DNA of 64,000 bases from Pyronema omphalodes (lineage: Eukaryota; Ascomycota; Pezizomycetes; Pezizales; Pyronemataceae), in the NCBI GenBank assembly GCA_024516155.1, contig JAJJXM010000079.1:124001-188000 (forward strand), in the 5' to 3' direction. Both the position numbers and the translations under genes were made by a program. Positions 33,476-44,744 of the stretch are shown here, one piece after another (position 1 is the first letter of the stretch; every line of letters starts with the position of its first letter). The notes beneath the pieces were generated by a model. It worked only from the letters and a program-made list of their open reading frames with translations. It did no database searches and was not told where the DNA came from.

Positions 33476-34512
33476 CTTACGATGCATATGTCTTTTCGGG
33501 GCCACAGCAACCTCATGTTCTCCATGGTAATTTTCTTTCCCGTCAATACAGCCCGAAGTCTTGTTTGCTCAATGATTACTCAGCCGGGTCGTTCCCCTCA
33601 TTCCTCTTTCCTTCCCTTCACAACTAAATCTTTTTCTTTTTTTGTCTTTTCATTTTCCTTTATTATTTCTTTCTTTTTTTCTTTTTTCATTCTCTTCATT
33701 TTACATTTTTTATTTTTTTCATCTCGGGCCTTGTACTGCTGCCGAGCCGCTTCCGCTGCTTTTCTCCCCCTCCTCTTCCTATGTTCCTCCGCCTGATCGG
33801 ACCTTTTCATCTACCCTTTGCGCTGCCCCTCCTTGCCTTTGTGTCCGGATTCTTGTCGTTGGTGTTGGTGATTGAAGTTGGTCGTTGCCTAACACAATCC
33901 GGACAACGATTCCTCCACTTTTTGACAACTTCTGCCCAGGTCTTCATTGTCAGGATAACCATTAATTTGAGTTTGCAAGTATGTAGGCGTTCTTTCTCGC
34001 CCCGTCGGTCTTTGTTGTAGAGATTTTATCGTTGTCTGGAGCTGCTTGGTCACTTTCCGAAAGCTGCTTTACTTGTTTATATTTTCTGCATAGTTGTTTT
34101 ATTACGAATTTACAAATTGGCGATGTACATATATAGTCAAGCCTATATCACCGAACAATGTCGGTTAGTTCAAACACAGCATTAATGAAATAATGGTGGG
34201 TTTACGGCTTGAGCTTTGTATATATACAGTATCGTTATCCTTCGATTTTCTGACGTCATGTCATAAGTACGATAATAAGGAAATATTGGCATTCAGATCG
34301 TCCATAAAAGAAATCGTCTCTAATACGCTTTTGCACCCCCCCCCCCCCCCCCCCCCACCTTCGACCCTAATGAGTCCACAGTTCGCAACATCACCTCCTC
34401 TAAACGATTCCTCATCTAAAGGTTCATATTCATCATATAAAATTACCCACATATCAATCGCGCTCCTTTTTCCGGCTCTATGCCACCAAACTTCCCCCTC
34501 CCTTCTATTCCC
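33476..34512. other. intergenic, pyrimidine-rich, FET3 3' flank
   Basis: No supported gene. T/C-rich strand bias at 33600-33790 and a C-run near 34336-34357. Confidence 0.4.
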
Positions 34513-36424
34513 CTAAATCTCCCCCGGCACCTGCGCGCCACCATACCAAACCACCGCGGCCATACCTAGAATCGCGGTAACCGTACTACCCACCAACGCC
34601 ACAATTCCCCTCGGCGTGAAACCCTCCGGCAATGGGTCGGGGCTTCTATTCTCCCCCCTCATATCCAATACCTCCTTCCCTGATCTCCCCACCGCATTTC
34701 CCTGCATCGCTATCCCCTTCTTTTCACACACCTTCTTATGATCCTCCGGTATCGTAGTATTCCTCTTTTGCATTTCCAACGGAGCTTCAATAAACGTCGT
34801 CACAAGTCCAGATAACAAATGCCATTCCAGATGGCAATGGAATAACCATACACCGGGGTTATCAGCGCGGAATCGTAGGATGATATGACCACCTGGAGGA
34901 GCTAGGATAGTATCACGGATCATTGGGATCTCGGGATACTGGGTTGCGGGGGAGTATCCAGGAAAGTCACCTGCGTCGTCAGGAGATCGGTAGATGGTTT
35001 GGAAAACATGACCATGGAGATGGAAGGGATGTTTTCCGGGGTCTTGGTTGTTGACGACAATATCTATGACTTTTAAATGCGGAAGGATCTGCGGGATTGT
35101 GTCGCGTCCATATACGATGGGGTTGATGGCTTCGTCACCGGTTGTGAGGGCGGTGTATAAGGTCGGTACTTGCGGGCGCACGTAGGTTAGGCTGTTAAAG
35201 AAGGCGTAATTGGCTCCATCGCCGAGGTTGGCCATTGTTACGTTTAAGGTTACGGTTAGGTCTGCGGGAGGGAGAAGGGGGGTGCGGCTGTAGGGAACTA
35301 GGAGCATGTCGTCAAGGGGAGTGAAGGTTGGTATGATTTTTGCAGCGGGGAGAGGTGCGGCGGGGTTGTATTGAAGCCACCCCGTTACGTTGGGGTTTAG
35401 ACCTGGGGGGATTTTATCGAAGAGATCCTATTTCGGGAGTTAGACAATGAATTCTGGGATATTTTTGGACTTGAGATCAGGAAAATGAAAGGAAAAAGAA
35501 GGGAGATAAACATACTTGATCCATACTACCCATAAAGGCGTAATTTTTAGAGGTATCATTCCGCATAGTGATCAAAACACTAACGCGTTGAGCAGCGGTA
35601 AGATATAGCATATCCGCATCCATGGGCTCGGTATAAACTCCATCAATTTCCACAACCTTCATAGTATGTTCCTCAAACCAAATATACTGCGCCGCAAACG
35701 CTGCCATATTTACAATTCGGACCATGTATGTTTTTCCAGGTTGTACCACGAGGGTAATGTTTTGAGAATCATTCATCAATGCTGACTGCGGTACTGGTTC
35801 GGCTCCGGTGGGATTCAAGTAGGATATGAACCGCTTCGCCAGCCCTGGCATTTGTTCATGATACCAGTCGGATAGTGTCAAAACTATCTCGGAGTCGTAG
35901 GAATCTTTGTAGGGTCCGGTAGGATCGTGCACAATGAAGGCTCCGCGAATTCCGTCGGGATATTGCCCTTTGACGTGGGAATGATACCAGTAGGTTCCTG
36001 GTTGATCAACCTGATATCATAACGTTAGGTTATTAACAACTCTCTCAGGTTCATGTCAGAGGTGGGGTTCACGTACAACAATGTCATAAGTAATGTTCAT
36101 TCCAGGAGGAACTGGACACTGAGAAACCATCGAGGGACCATCCATAAAAGTCGTTCCATTCTGAAACAATCCATGAAAATGCAAACTCGAATCCTGGTCC
36201 GGGAGTCCATTATGAAAGTTGATAACCAAGCGATCTCCAAGATCCACATCGATCTGAGGAATTGGCCATTGTCCGTTGATTCCTATTACTTTGCGTTCAT
36301 GTTGTCCGTCGGGGTTTCCGGTTGTCCAGGTTGCGGAGAAATTATAGGTGACGGTTTTGGCGACAGTCGTATGAGATGCTAGAAGATGAAGAAGAAGAAT
36401 GGAAAGAAATTGAAAGAACGACAT
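34513..36424 (-). CDS. FET3: Fet3-type ferroxidase (multicopper oxidase)
   Basis: Oxidises Fe2+ to Fe3+ at the cell surface for hand-over to the Ftr1 permease. Exons: 36424-36077, 36010-35516 and 35427-34513 (introns 66 and 88 bp), 585 aa. Residues 1-22 are a signal peptide ([20 protein letters not shown]). Copper ligands are complete: LHFHG (82-85), WYHSH (124-128), HPFHLHGH (414-421) and HCHLEWH (478-484). A C-terminal hydrophobic segment at about 553-575 ([16 protein letters not shown]) would anchor it with the oxidase domain outside, as in Fet3; secreted laccases lack this anchor. Many N-glycosylation sequons are present. It is divergent from FTR1, the usual fungal pairing, which supports the ferroxidase call over laccase. 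Confidence 0.93.
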
Positions 36425-37107
36425 GTTCTTGTTCTTTCTCTTTTCTTTTCCTCTCTGGTGGGTCCCCTACTAAGGAAAAAAAAAGAAAAAAATGTTCCCC
36501 TCTCGTATGTACCAAGCAAGGTAGGATGGATTATGTATATTAAAAATTGAACAGCTCAGCTCAACTCTGTAACACTAAGCGTCCTAAAGATCTTTCAGCT
36601 TCCCTTCCATCCGCATTCGCAGCACCTGTGTAGCTGCTAGCACCAATACCCCCCGCCTCCAAAAGTACAGTCGGGTCTGATATTAGCGATCTAGCGGGGT
36701 GGGGTTAATATGGTGTATAGTAGATGGCGGCGTAAGTTGGTCCGGGAAAAAAGTAAATCGGATTTAGATCATCCTCAATTGAAAATAGTCGTCTGTATGC
36801 TGTAGGAAATATGATGCGACGAAGATGCAACTCTCCATACAGAACATATCCTGTTCGTGTACGGTGTCGCAAGTTATGTACCATACAGCACCTATGGACC
36901 CGGAACATTGTCTAGTCCGAGATCTCCGGTGCCGACGTTACAAAAGCCCCGCGGTACATGTACATGCCAGACACCAAACATGGCACCATCGTATGTATGT
37001 AGAAGCAACACCAACCGGTGGCACCTTCTACATTTGTCGACAAAATGATAATTCCCCTCCACACAACCAAAAAAAGATCGTCTGGCCAGCTGCATGATAA
37101 CCATAAA

Positions 37108-37116
37108 TTATCAGAT
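37108..37116 (-). promoter_or_regulatory. GATA iron-repressor site ATCTGATAA
   Basis: Exact ATCWGATAA on the minus strand, 685 bp upstream of the FET3 ATG. Confidence 0.65.
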
Positions 37117-37167
37117 GTTTCCTTCCGATGGGACAGTGATAAGTGAAATCAAATGCAATTTGTCACA

Positions 37168-37176
37168 ATCTGATAA
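37168..37176 (+). promoter_or_regulatory. GATA iron-repressor site ATCTGATAA
   Basis: Exact ATCWGATAA on the plus strand. With the site at 37108 it forms an inverted pair 51 bp apart. Confidence 0.65.
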
Positions 37177-37675
37177 GCCGATGAATTCGTTGTGTGGGGT
37201 GAGCCTTGAGGGGCTGGGATAAGCCACCATGAAGTTCGCGCGCGGGGCATGCCGAGTTGATCCCATTGGCCAATTCCACACTGCAGACGAGGACGTTTTT
37301 AAGGCCAGACCGATCTTTCGTATGCCAAGATGCCAAGATTCACCATGCTTTTGGAGCGAAGGCTTGAATTGCACAAGCTTTTTCTTAGACGCGACTAGTC
37401 AGCGCCGAGTCCGGCTAGAAAAGCTAGAAAAGCTAGAAAATCTTCGGACAAGAACGAGAGTTACCGGGGGCGGGGGTTGCTGTGCCGAAGTGTCCGCCTT
37501 TGGGCTTGTAGGGTTTTTTCCTAAATAGGAAATCATGACGGTGCGAGCTAACCCTTTGTATCCGATCCATTGTTGCATATGGAATGCTTTGAGCCGGTAC
37601 AAAGCTAGTGCAAGTGCGACACAACTTCCTGGACCTTGTTAAACATACATATGTAACTACAACTACAATCATGTC

Positions 37676-37684
37676 ATCAGATAA
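37676..37684 (+). promoter_or_regulatory. GATA iron-repressor site ATCAGATAA
   Basis: Exact ATCWGATAA on the plus strand, 403 bp before the FTR1 ATG. Confidence 0.65.
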
Positions 37685-38086
37685 AAAATCGCTCATGGAA
37701 CATTCGCCGTCGCTGTTGCCGATACAGTTACCATCATAGACATGTGAGCCATAGTAGCTGGAAACTGGATGTACGGAAAGGAATGCTGCATTCCAGCCGT
37801 TTGTGTCTGGTATGGTGCCATACAAGCCTCAAGGCACAAAAAAATAAACCGAGGGTCAATCTGTATGTATGTGGAGGATTGGTGACTTGCGGCGGCGGCG
37901 CCGTACACCATATTAAGAAAATTGAATCTAGCCATAAGGTGAAAAAGTCGTGCCGAAGTCCCCCACGTCCGCGGAAGGAGCACGAGTCTTTCTTCCAGCA
38001 GCTTGTCAAAAGAAAAGAATCCAGCTGCCAGGTCTGCAGCTTGCTTGCTTGCTCGATAAACCTTTAACAAAAAATATCCGGACAAT

Positions 38087-39406
38087 ATGGGGAAAGACGT
38101 GTTTGCGGTGCCTGGTAAGTTTCGATTTCTTCTGATTATGCTTATTCCTATCGTGTATGTTTATGCGTGTGTATGCGTGTGCATTGGGTATTGTACGCAT
38201 TATATGCATTCACTTACAACTTATACCATTACTATAGTATTCTTCATTCTCTTCCGCGAGACCGTCGAAACCTCCATCATCGTCGCCGTTCTACTATCCT
38301 TCATCCAACAACTAATTACCGATGATCTCGTCCTACAAAAGCGACTCATCCGACAAGTATGGGCGGGGACCTTCGCAGGTTTATTCATCTGTCTAATAAT
38401 CGGAGCGGGTATGATCAGTGCCTTCTACCGTCTCCGCAGGAACCTCTGGAGCGGAGCCGAAGATTTATGGGAAGGATTATTTTCAATCGTCGCATCGCTA
38501 GTTATCACGATCATGGGCTTCGCATTACTACGAGTCAACAAGCTACGATCAAAATGGATTGTCAAAATATCTGCTGCTATGGATAATCAGAAATCTAATA
38601 ACTATGCCACGAAATATGCTTTGTTTTGGTTGCCGTTTATTACGGTGTTGAGAGAGGGGTTGGAGGCCGTGGTTTTTGTTGGAGGAGTCGGATTGAGTGA
38701 ACCCGCCACGGCGTTCCCGTTACCCACCGTCGTAGGTTTGGCAGCTGGTGGTGCGGTCGGTTTGGTGCTGTATCATGGCGGAAATAAAACTGCCTTGCAT
38801 GGGTTTTTGATTGCGAGCACTTGTGTGCTGTATCTTGTCTCGGCGGGTCTGGCAAGTAAAGCGGCGTGGAGCTTCGATATGTATCGGGTGAGTCAATACT
38901 TATCAACCTTACCCCATATTTTGTATTTCAAGTGCGCATGGGATGGAAAATTTCTAATGCTTGAGAAAATACAGTTTGCAAAAATGGTCGGTGGCGACGT
39001 AGCAGAAACCGGTGCCGGCCCTGGAAGTTACAACATCCACCGATCCGTCTGGCACGTGAACTGTTGTTCCCCAAAATATCAAGGAGGTTCCGGATGGGGT
39101 GTTTTTAACTCCGGTACATGATTCAATGAATTCTCTCTTGTATGATCGATACTAACATCCCACCCCATAGTTCTCGGATGGCAAAACAGCGCAACCTACA
39201 GTTCAGTTCTAACCTACAACCTCTACTGGATCCTAGTAGTTCTCTGGATGGCGGTTATGAGATATCAGGAGACACGTGGGCATTATCCTTGGCAGAAGAA
39301 ACCGGTTGTGAATCAGGCTGCTAGCTCGGCCACGGTTTCGGAGGGTGAATTGAGTTGTGAAAAGGGATTGGAGATGGGGGAGGTGCGGGGTGTGGAGGTA
39401 CGGTGA
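38087..39406 (+). CDS. FTR1: Ftr1-type high-affinity iron permease
   Basis: Plasma-membrane permease that moves Fe3+ made by Fet3. Exons: 38087-38114, 38238-38887, 38975-39113 and 39171-39406; 350 aa. Splicing joins MGKDVFAVP to VFFILFRETVE, the conserved Ftr1 start. Both REXXE iron-binding motifs are present: RETVE (16-20) and REGLE (about 147). About seven hydrophobic helices can be seen. The VGGDVAETGAGPGSYNI and SVWHVNCCSP block and the GWQNSATY block are family hallmarks. Introns 1 (123 bp) and 2 (87 bp) are multiples of three without stops, so an unspliced frame stays open; intron 3 has a clear ACTAAC branch site. It is divergent from FET3. Confidence 0.94.
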
Positions 39407-39674
39407 TGTGTGGGGAGATGAAGGTGATGCATAAAGGGGAGGTGTGAGGGGGGGGGGGGAGGGGGAGACGAGCAAATAAATGAGGAAACGATGGATGGGT
39501 GATGATCAGGGAAATGATTTTTCTATGCTTTATGTTTTACGCACGCAGACAGGATGGGGGAAGGGCTTTCATGTGTTTCATGGTATCGATTATAATACTA
39601 GAACCATATCTAGAAACGGAAATTAGGACCCAACATATGATATTAATCTTTGTAGTTTTATGCATTCCAGAGAC

Positions 39675-40016
39675 TTATCTGTTGGTGCCTGAGGGAGTGG
39701 GGGGGGGGGGGGGGGGACTACACAGTACATACCGAAGTTTGAGGGCCAGGCATGCAGAATGCCAGTCGACTACCCAACCTGCAGGGTACAACTCACGAAT
39801 GATCACTCGCTTACCCGCCACTTTCATGTGTGTTGAAACTTTAAAAGCTTGCTGCCTCTCTATCTTGCTGTTATCAAATAACATTTCAACCCTCAAACCT
39901 TCTAACCTTTTGCTAATGTCTTCAGAAGTTGGCTCGTAAATCTTTTCATAATAATCCTGTATTGTTGCGTCAAAGGTGTGGAATCTGGAGTTATAGATTG
40001 CATTCATTTGACTCAT
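39675..40016 (-). CDS. hypothetical protein
   Basis: 113-codon frame from ATG 40016 (MSQMNAIYNSRFHTFD), mixed helical composition, no motif I recognise. The last residues are encoded by a C-run (minus strand, 39701-39717). GGTATGTAC near 39727 may be a splice donor, in which case the protein would change after LALKLR and the C-run would be the pyrimidine tract. Confidence 0.35.
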   Translation of the reverse strand: MSQMNAIYNSRFHTFDATIQDYYEKIYEPTSEDISKRLEGLRVEMLFDNSKIERQQAFKVSTHMKVAGKRVIIRELYPAGWVVDWHSACLALKLRYVLCSPPPPPPTPSGTNR

Positions 40017-40644
40017 TTACAATACGGAGAATGCTTGGCCATCATGCGCATTACCGGGTTAGCGTTGGAATGATTGATTGGTTGTATAGTAATGGAATCA
40101 TCAAGTAATTTTGAGCTAGCTAACTAATGTTTAACTATAAGCTGCTCAATGTGCGTACGCTAAAGATGACGATGGCGATGACGATGACTCACCAGTCATT
40201 TTTCAACAGCAGGCAGGACAATTTCCTAGAATGAATGACGATAATCGGGTTTTAGAGTTTAGTCTGTATGCCTGTCTTCACTTTATACCTTCATTCCTTC
40301 CCAGTTAATCAGTATGATCTATGATGTAGAAAGCCTTAGATCTCAAATTATTTAAATTAAAGCATAAATAATAAATACAAAACTGCATCCAAATCGTAAT
40401 TTTGGAAGCTTTCTCTTGGCTAGAAACAATTGAACTTTTCAACCCAATCGTTTTTGAAACTCGTCAGTAAACACAATCGATCTTAAACATAAAAAAGGTA
40501 CTGACATACTAGCTCCATTTGCCATGACTTTCTTCAAATTCCAATATAACGCCATGAACTCCGGTCTGTAAGCAATTGATGCCTATAACCCACATTTGTG
40601 ATGCTGATACCACCCTGAAACCATCAAACGCCAATCCCCCAATT

Positions 40645-40700
40645 ACCTCAGCATCTCAGGACCTCAGCATCTCAGGACCTCAGCACCTCAGCACCTCAGC
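40645..40700 (+). repeat. short minisatellite, CCTCAGCATCTCAGGA-like
   Basis: Three to four imperfect units (CAGCATCTCAGGACCT, then CAGCACCT). It overlaps the end of the next ORF. Confidence 0.6.
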
Positions 40701-41310
40701 TGATCCACCTCCCCCCTCTCATCCTACACCTCCTGTCATGTTCCAGCATCAACGCCACCAAAATCTTCGGCTGTTCTCTAACCCTGTGTTTCACAGCCTC
40801 ACAAAACGCCCTCCAACCCCTTTTATCTGTGTTCCCAGTAGTCATCAATCCTCTCAATAAAATAAATACATGTTCCTGTTTACTTATCTTATGTCCCTCT
40901 GATACAAAATTATATTCCTCGACACGAGATGTCACCTTCTGGATATAAAAATCGATATTCCTATTACAATACAGAAGTGTCGTATCATAGAGAGCTTGCC
41001 GAATGGTATCGGGACAGAGAGTGGTTTTGTAGTCTTCTTTGATGGCGGACCAGATTTCGGAAGCGGAGGTCAGATGGAGGTAGCGAGATTTTTGGTTGGG
41101 AGATAAGTGGAAGAGGATTGTGTTACGCGCTGCGGAGTTTTCAGAAGGAGTGTATTGATTGGAGAGAGCTGAGAGAAAGGTCGAAGGATCCAGAATAGCA
41201 CAGAGATGGCCTTGGGATCGGAGATGGGAGATCATTGAGCGAGACCAGGGCAGGTAGGAAGTGCCGTCATAAATAGGTGGTCCGGCATTTGTGGTTGAAG
41301 GGATACGCAT
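40696..41310 (-). CDS. copia-Gag-like protein, stand-alone
   Basis: 204 aa from ATG 41310. The N-terminus NAGPPIYDGTSYLPWSRSMI is the usual start of copia Gag, and ASEIWSAIKEDYKTT and FYIQKVTSRVEEYN fit the helical Gag body (UBN2/DUF4219-like). There is no zinc knuckle, protease or LTR nearby. It may be a fragment of a decayed element or a retained cellular Gag-like gene. The frame is intact, which is unusual beside the broken elements in this window. Confidence 0.55.
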   Translation of the reverse strand: MRIPSTTNAGPPIYDGTSYLPWSRSMISHLRSQGHLCAILDPSTFLSALSNQYTPSENSAARNTILFHLSPNQKSRYLHLTSASEIWSAIKEDYKTTLCPDTIRQALYDTTLLYCNRNIDFYIQKVTSRVEEYNFVSEGHKISKQEHVFILLRGLMTTGNTDKRGWRAFCEAVKHRVREQPKILVALMLEHDRRCRMRGGRWIS

Positions 41311-42027
41311 TTTGAACCGACGGGATGATATTTTTTGGCTGTTCTATTTTTGATCTGTGACCCTTGGAATAGTTTATAGAGGTTGTAGGTTCTGGGATAC
41401 GGTTATTATCGATGTTTGTTCAGATCAACTAAGAGTTTGTGTCTCACCAGTAATGCGGTTGTTTAAGTGGAACTGGTGCAAAAGATGGAAGATGGAACAG
41501 GAATACTGAAGGTCGGAGGTGAAAGATCATGTTTGGTTTAGAAACTCAGAGCTATACTTATCATTTTTGGGCCTATAAATGAATTATTGTGACGTGATGA
41601 TGCAAAGCCTTATTTTTTAGTCGTAACGAGTTAAGAAAGGTAAATTCTGTCCCCATATTTCTTATTTTTGTCAGAAGAACCCCCTCCCAATGATATGGGC
41701 TTATGAAAGCCCACTCGGCTATTCAGTGGCTTTTGCATGGCCTAAGCCACTCGACAAATAATGGTGATAAGGTTTCAGATAACAGGTTCACCATGTTAAA
41801 TAGAAACCATTGAACATCTAAAGCAGTGTTGCAGTATATAGAAACAACCACGGTTCGATATTTCTCAATGAATTAACGGCCCGATAATGTAATGGAAAAA
41901 TGTAAATAGAATCCCCGTAAAATCGCGTCTTCCATGCTCAAACACATAATCGTAACAGCCGTAATATTCATCAATTTGACGTAAACGATAATCATAACCC
42001 CAACTCCACCATCTATCATAATAATTT
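41311..42027. other. intergenic
   Basis: No supported gene. Confidence 0.4.
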
Positions 42028-42498
42028 TCAAATAGCCAGTTCCCGTACCCGTCTCGATTGTATAGTCTCCCAAGTTTCTCGTGGCCCTTCCGAATCTGGA
42101 GAGTCTCTCGGGTATCCACTCTCCCTTGAGCCCCGCGACCCCCTTGACTGCCTTGACTCTCTCAACTCCCTCGAATTCCTTAAGTCCCTCGAATTCTTTA
42201 AGTCCCTCGAATCTCTTGACGCCCTGGAATCCCTCGACTCCCTTGACTCCCTTGACTCCCTTGACTCCCTTGACTCCCTTGACTCCCTTGACTCCTTTGA
42301 CTCCTTTGACTCCTTGGACTCTCTCGAATCCCGTGTTCTTCTCCTCCTCTTCTTGCTCGAATTCATACTCCGTCTCTGTCCACCAAACATTTCGGTCAAC
42401 CATTCATTGACCCTAATTTCCAAAATATCCTTTGTATCCGCCACGGAACAAGGTATCTGCCTCATCCTACAAAACTGGAATAGTTCATCCTCTGTCAT
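42028..42498 (-). CDS. RES/KES-repeat low-complexity protein
   Basis: 156 codons from ATG 42498. Residues 1-40 (TEDELFQFCRMRQIPCS...EIRVNEWLTEMFG) look like a small helical domain, SAP-like by pattern only. The rest is arginine-serine-glutamate repeat (SRESRESRESRD) encoded by 9-bp DNA units. A second minus-strand frame through the same repeat is also open (VKGVKG, 41873-42403), so the repeat itself, not selection, may keep the frame. The ATG overlaps the stop of the upstream ORF (ATGA). Confidence 0.35.
   Translation of the reverse strand: MTEDELFQFCRMRQIPCSVADTKDILEIRVNEWLTEMFGGQRRSMNSSKKRRRRTRDSRESKESKESKESRESRESRESRESRESRESRDSRASRDSRDLKNSRDLRNSRELRESRQSRGSRGSRESGYPRDSPDSEGPRETWETIQSRRVRELAI
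42234..42320 (+). repeat. 9-bp tandem repeat (TTGACTCCC)n
   Basis: About nine near-perfect units, with degenerate units extending to about 42128. Unit length is a multiple of three, so length changes keep frame. Confidence 0.85.
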
Positions 42499-42719
42499 TT
42501 TTCCACTCTAATCGTCGGTTTCAGAGATATCCTTGGGTCGCCATGACCAACCCACACAGGTGCTCCATAGGGATAAAATTGTGGGGGTGGTTTGTATTGC
42601 GCTATTGGAGTTATCGGAGATGATTGACTGGATAAAGATTTAGATAGATATGAGGACGATGAATCGCAAGGAAGAAGGCGGTATAAAGCTTGGAGTAGAG
42701 AATTGCGTTTAGAGTGCAT
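42495..42719 (-). CDS. hypothetical ORF upstream of the RES-repeat ORF
   Basis: 74 codons from ATG 42719 (MHSKRNSLLQALYRLL), serine/proline-rich in the middle, no recognised domain. Its TGA overlaps the downstream ATG by four bases (42495-42498). The two could be one gene split by a mutation, or a stop-restart pair. Confidence 0.3.
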   Translation of the reverse strand: MHSKRNSLLQALYRLLPCDSSSSYLSKSLSSQSSPITPIAQYKPPPQFYPYGAPVWVGHGDPRISLKPTIRVEK

Positions 42720-44744
42720 TGTGATTGCTATTGTTGGCCGTTGACCGTTGAGCTTTTGAACCGTTTGATGTATTCTATTCCCGTGTGTTTTCTGGATCCG
42801 ATAGTACAGTAGCTTGAAGGGAGGTGAAGGGAGTTATATAGACGAACATAGTTTGAGGGTATGGTTCATAGCTCACATGATAATCGGTTTCAGTAATTGA
42901 GGCGTAGTAAATGTCGCAGATCACGGAATCGTCATCTTTAAGCTCGCTAGATCTGCTTAAAGTTCTGTTAGCCTTACCATATGTAGCTTCACGCTTAACT
43001 GCTGACCGGGATTATTCTGCATTGCCCTGTGATCGTGATCATCACACACCGCTGTGCAACATACAGCATCGCGAAATAAGCGCCCATGCCATCTGTTAGA
43101 TACAGTAAATGTCATGCCATAAGTATGTCGCATTGACATATAGATTCTGCATTTCATGATGAGCCTTTGCTTCTGCCTGAAGATTTATGCACAGTTCCTT
43201 TCTGAAGCGAAGTTATGAACGCAGGATTTATGCAAACGCTTTAAAAGCCGGTTTTTTGCGAATTAAAGTTTCATCAGTATGTTTGTTATCGATAAGTTGG
43301 TGAATGAAAAGTGCATAAACTTATTACCATGTGCCCTCTTGTGCCACTCATGAACCTATATTGTGTAGCGACTGTAGGATAACGGACTGAAATATATGTA
43401 CCACATTTCATGCGGGCGTTCTCGCTTGTGGATGACGTATGTGCCCGGCCTCATGACATGTCACGCAGATGTGGCGCAGGATGTTATATTTTTAGAACAT
43501 CGTGGCTTAGCCTAGCGTGATGGTACATATGTATGTAATCAGATAACATCCAACTCTCTCGCTGAGATTGGACAGGCATTACATTCATGTAATGCATGAT
43601 TTTTCAGAAGCAGATTTTAGGAGCTATACCAAGTAATAATTAGCAAGAGATTTGGAACGCTTAGTATGAGGCTTATATTAAGTGAGGAAAACGACTTTCC
43701 GTGATTTCTCAGAATCGTAACATCAATGTATGGATTATTTAGAAAGCTCTCCCTTATAAAGTAAGCATGACTGAACGTCTGATGAAGAATGCCCTCGCTT
43801 CCAGAAACTTCGACATTGGATGGCTTCCTGTAGAAAAACCAGCTCAGTACAGCGATGTTCCAATCTTTTCCTTCCGGACCGTGTATAACAGTCAACCCAG
43901 ACTACTTTAATGGTAGGATCTATGAGACGATTGAAGCTTTCAAATATCCGAAGATCTCATTGTGATTCTCTGGGAGTTCCTGGGGCACAGAGTGTGGCGT
44001 TGGCCCTGACGCCGGATCAAGTTGGCGGATTTGGTAGTCGTCGTCCATTCGTGCAAGATCAGCCGCAACACCGCAACGTCAACACAACCGCTTCAAGATA
44101 AACGCGCTGTTATATATCGACCTAAAACTGTTGGTATAATACAATAAAGCCCTCCGTTTACATGCGCAAGTAATACTTTTTCTTTTCACACTTGTCCGTG
44201 TATCTAGAAGGCTAGGCAACCCAACCTACGTTATTCTGTAATACAGGCTTCGTGATATATGTACATGGCTAATTGACAAATTCGTAAGGAAAACGACTGT
44301 CTAAAACATGTTGAAAATAACGCATTCTCCGGACGAGTAACCACTTGAGTGGTACAGTGATATCGAGTGGTATGCACCGGTATTTCCATCGAAAATTCAA
44401 AATATGTGGTTATCTCTCTTTATGTCTATCTTTATATACATCATGAACACTCTACATCGCCGCTCCGAGATATGTTCCGGATCTGTGACTATGACCTTAA
44501 TCCATCAATCCTTCTATCTATCATGTTCTTCTTCGTCCTGAGAAGTTAAAGAGGAATCATCCTACATCTTACTATCCCTCGGATTCCTCTTATTCTTCGG
44601 CAGCAGCAGCCATTACCAACATCATCACTAATCATCACTAATCACCCGTAGTGATTAAGTTTCTAACCGCTCTAAGCAAGCTATATCAAAAGAAGATTAC
44701 AGAAAACAGATCGAGAAAAGTGTATATAATATGTGTGTCGCAAA
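42720..44744. other. gene-poor intergenic region
   Basis: About 2 kb; no supported gene or repeat. Confidence 0.4.

Larger units (their letters stand above)
36425..38086. promoter_or_regulatory. shared divergent promoter of FET3 and FTR1
   Basis: 1.66 kb between two divergent start codons, with no supported gene. It contains three exact ATCWGATAA sites (listed separately) and a further TGATAAG at 37137-37142. In fungi this is the binding site of iron-sensing GATA repressors (Fep1, SreA, Sre1, Sfu1), which shut off siderophore and reductive iron uptake in iron-replete cells. Confidence 0.7.

Noticed and set aside
33598..33810. 70-codon lysine/glutamate-rich minus-strand ORF
   Set aside because: Product of strand-biased T/C-rich sequence; no gene structure.
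34513..36424. Call as a secreted laccase
   Set aside because: The C-terminal membrane anchor and the divergent FTR1 neighbour fit a Fet3 ferroxidase better.
38087..39121. FTR1 as a single uninterrupted 344-aa ORF
   Set aside because: It ends before the conserved GWQNSATY block and carries inserts absent from the family; GT-AG introns restore the family sequence and C-terminus.
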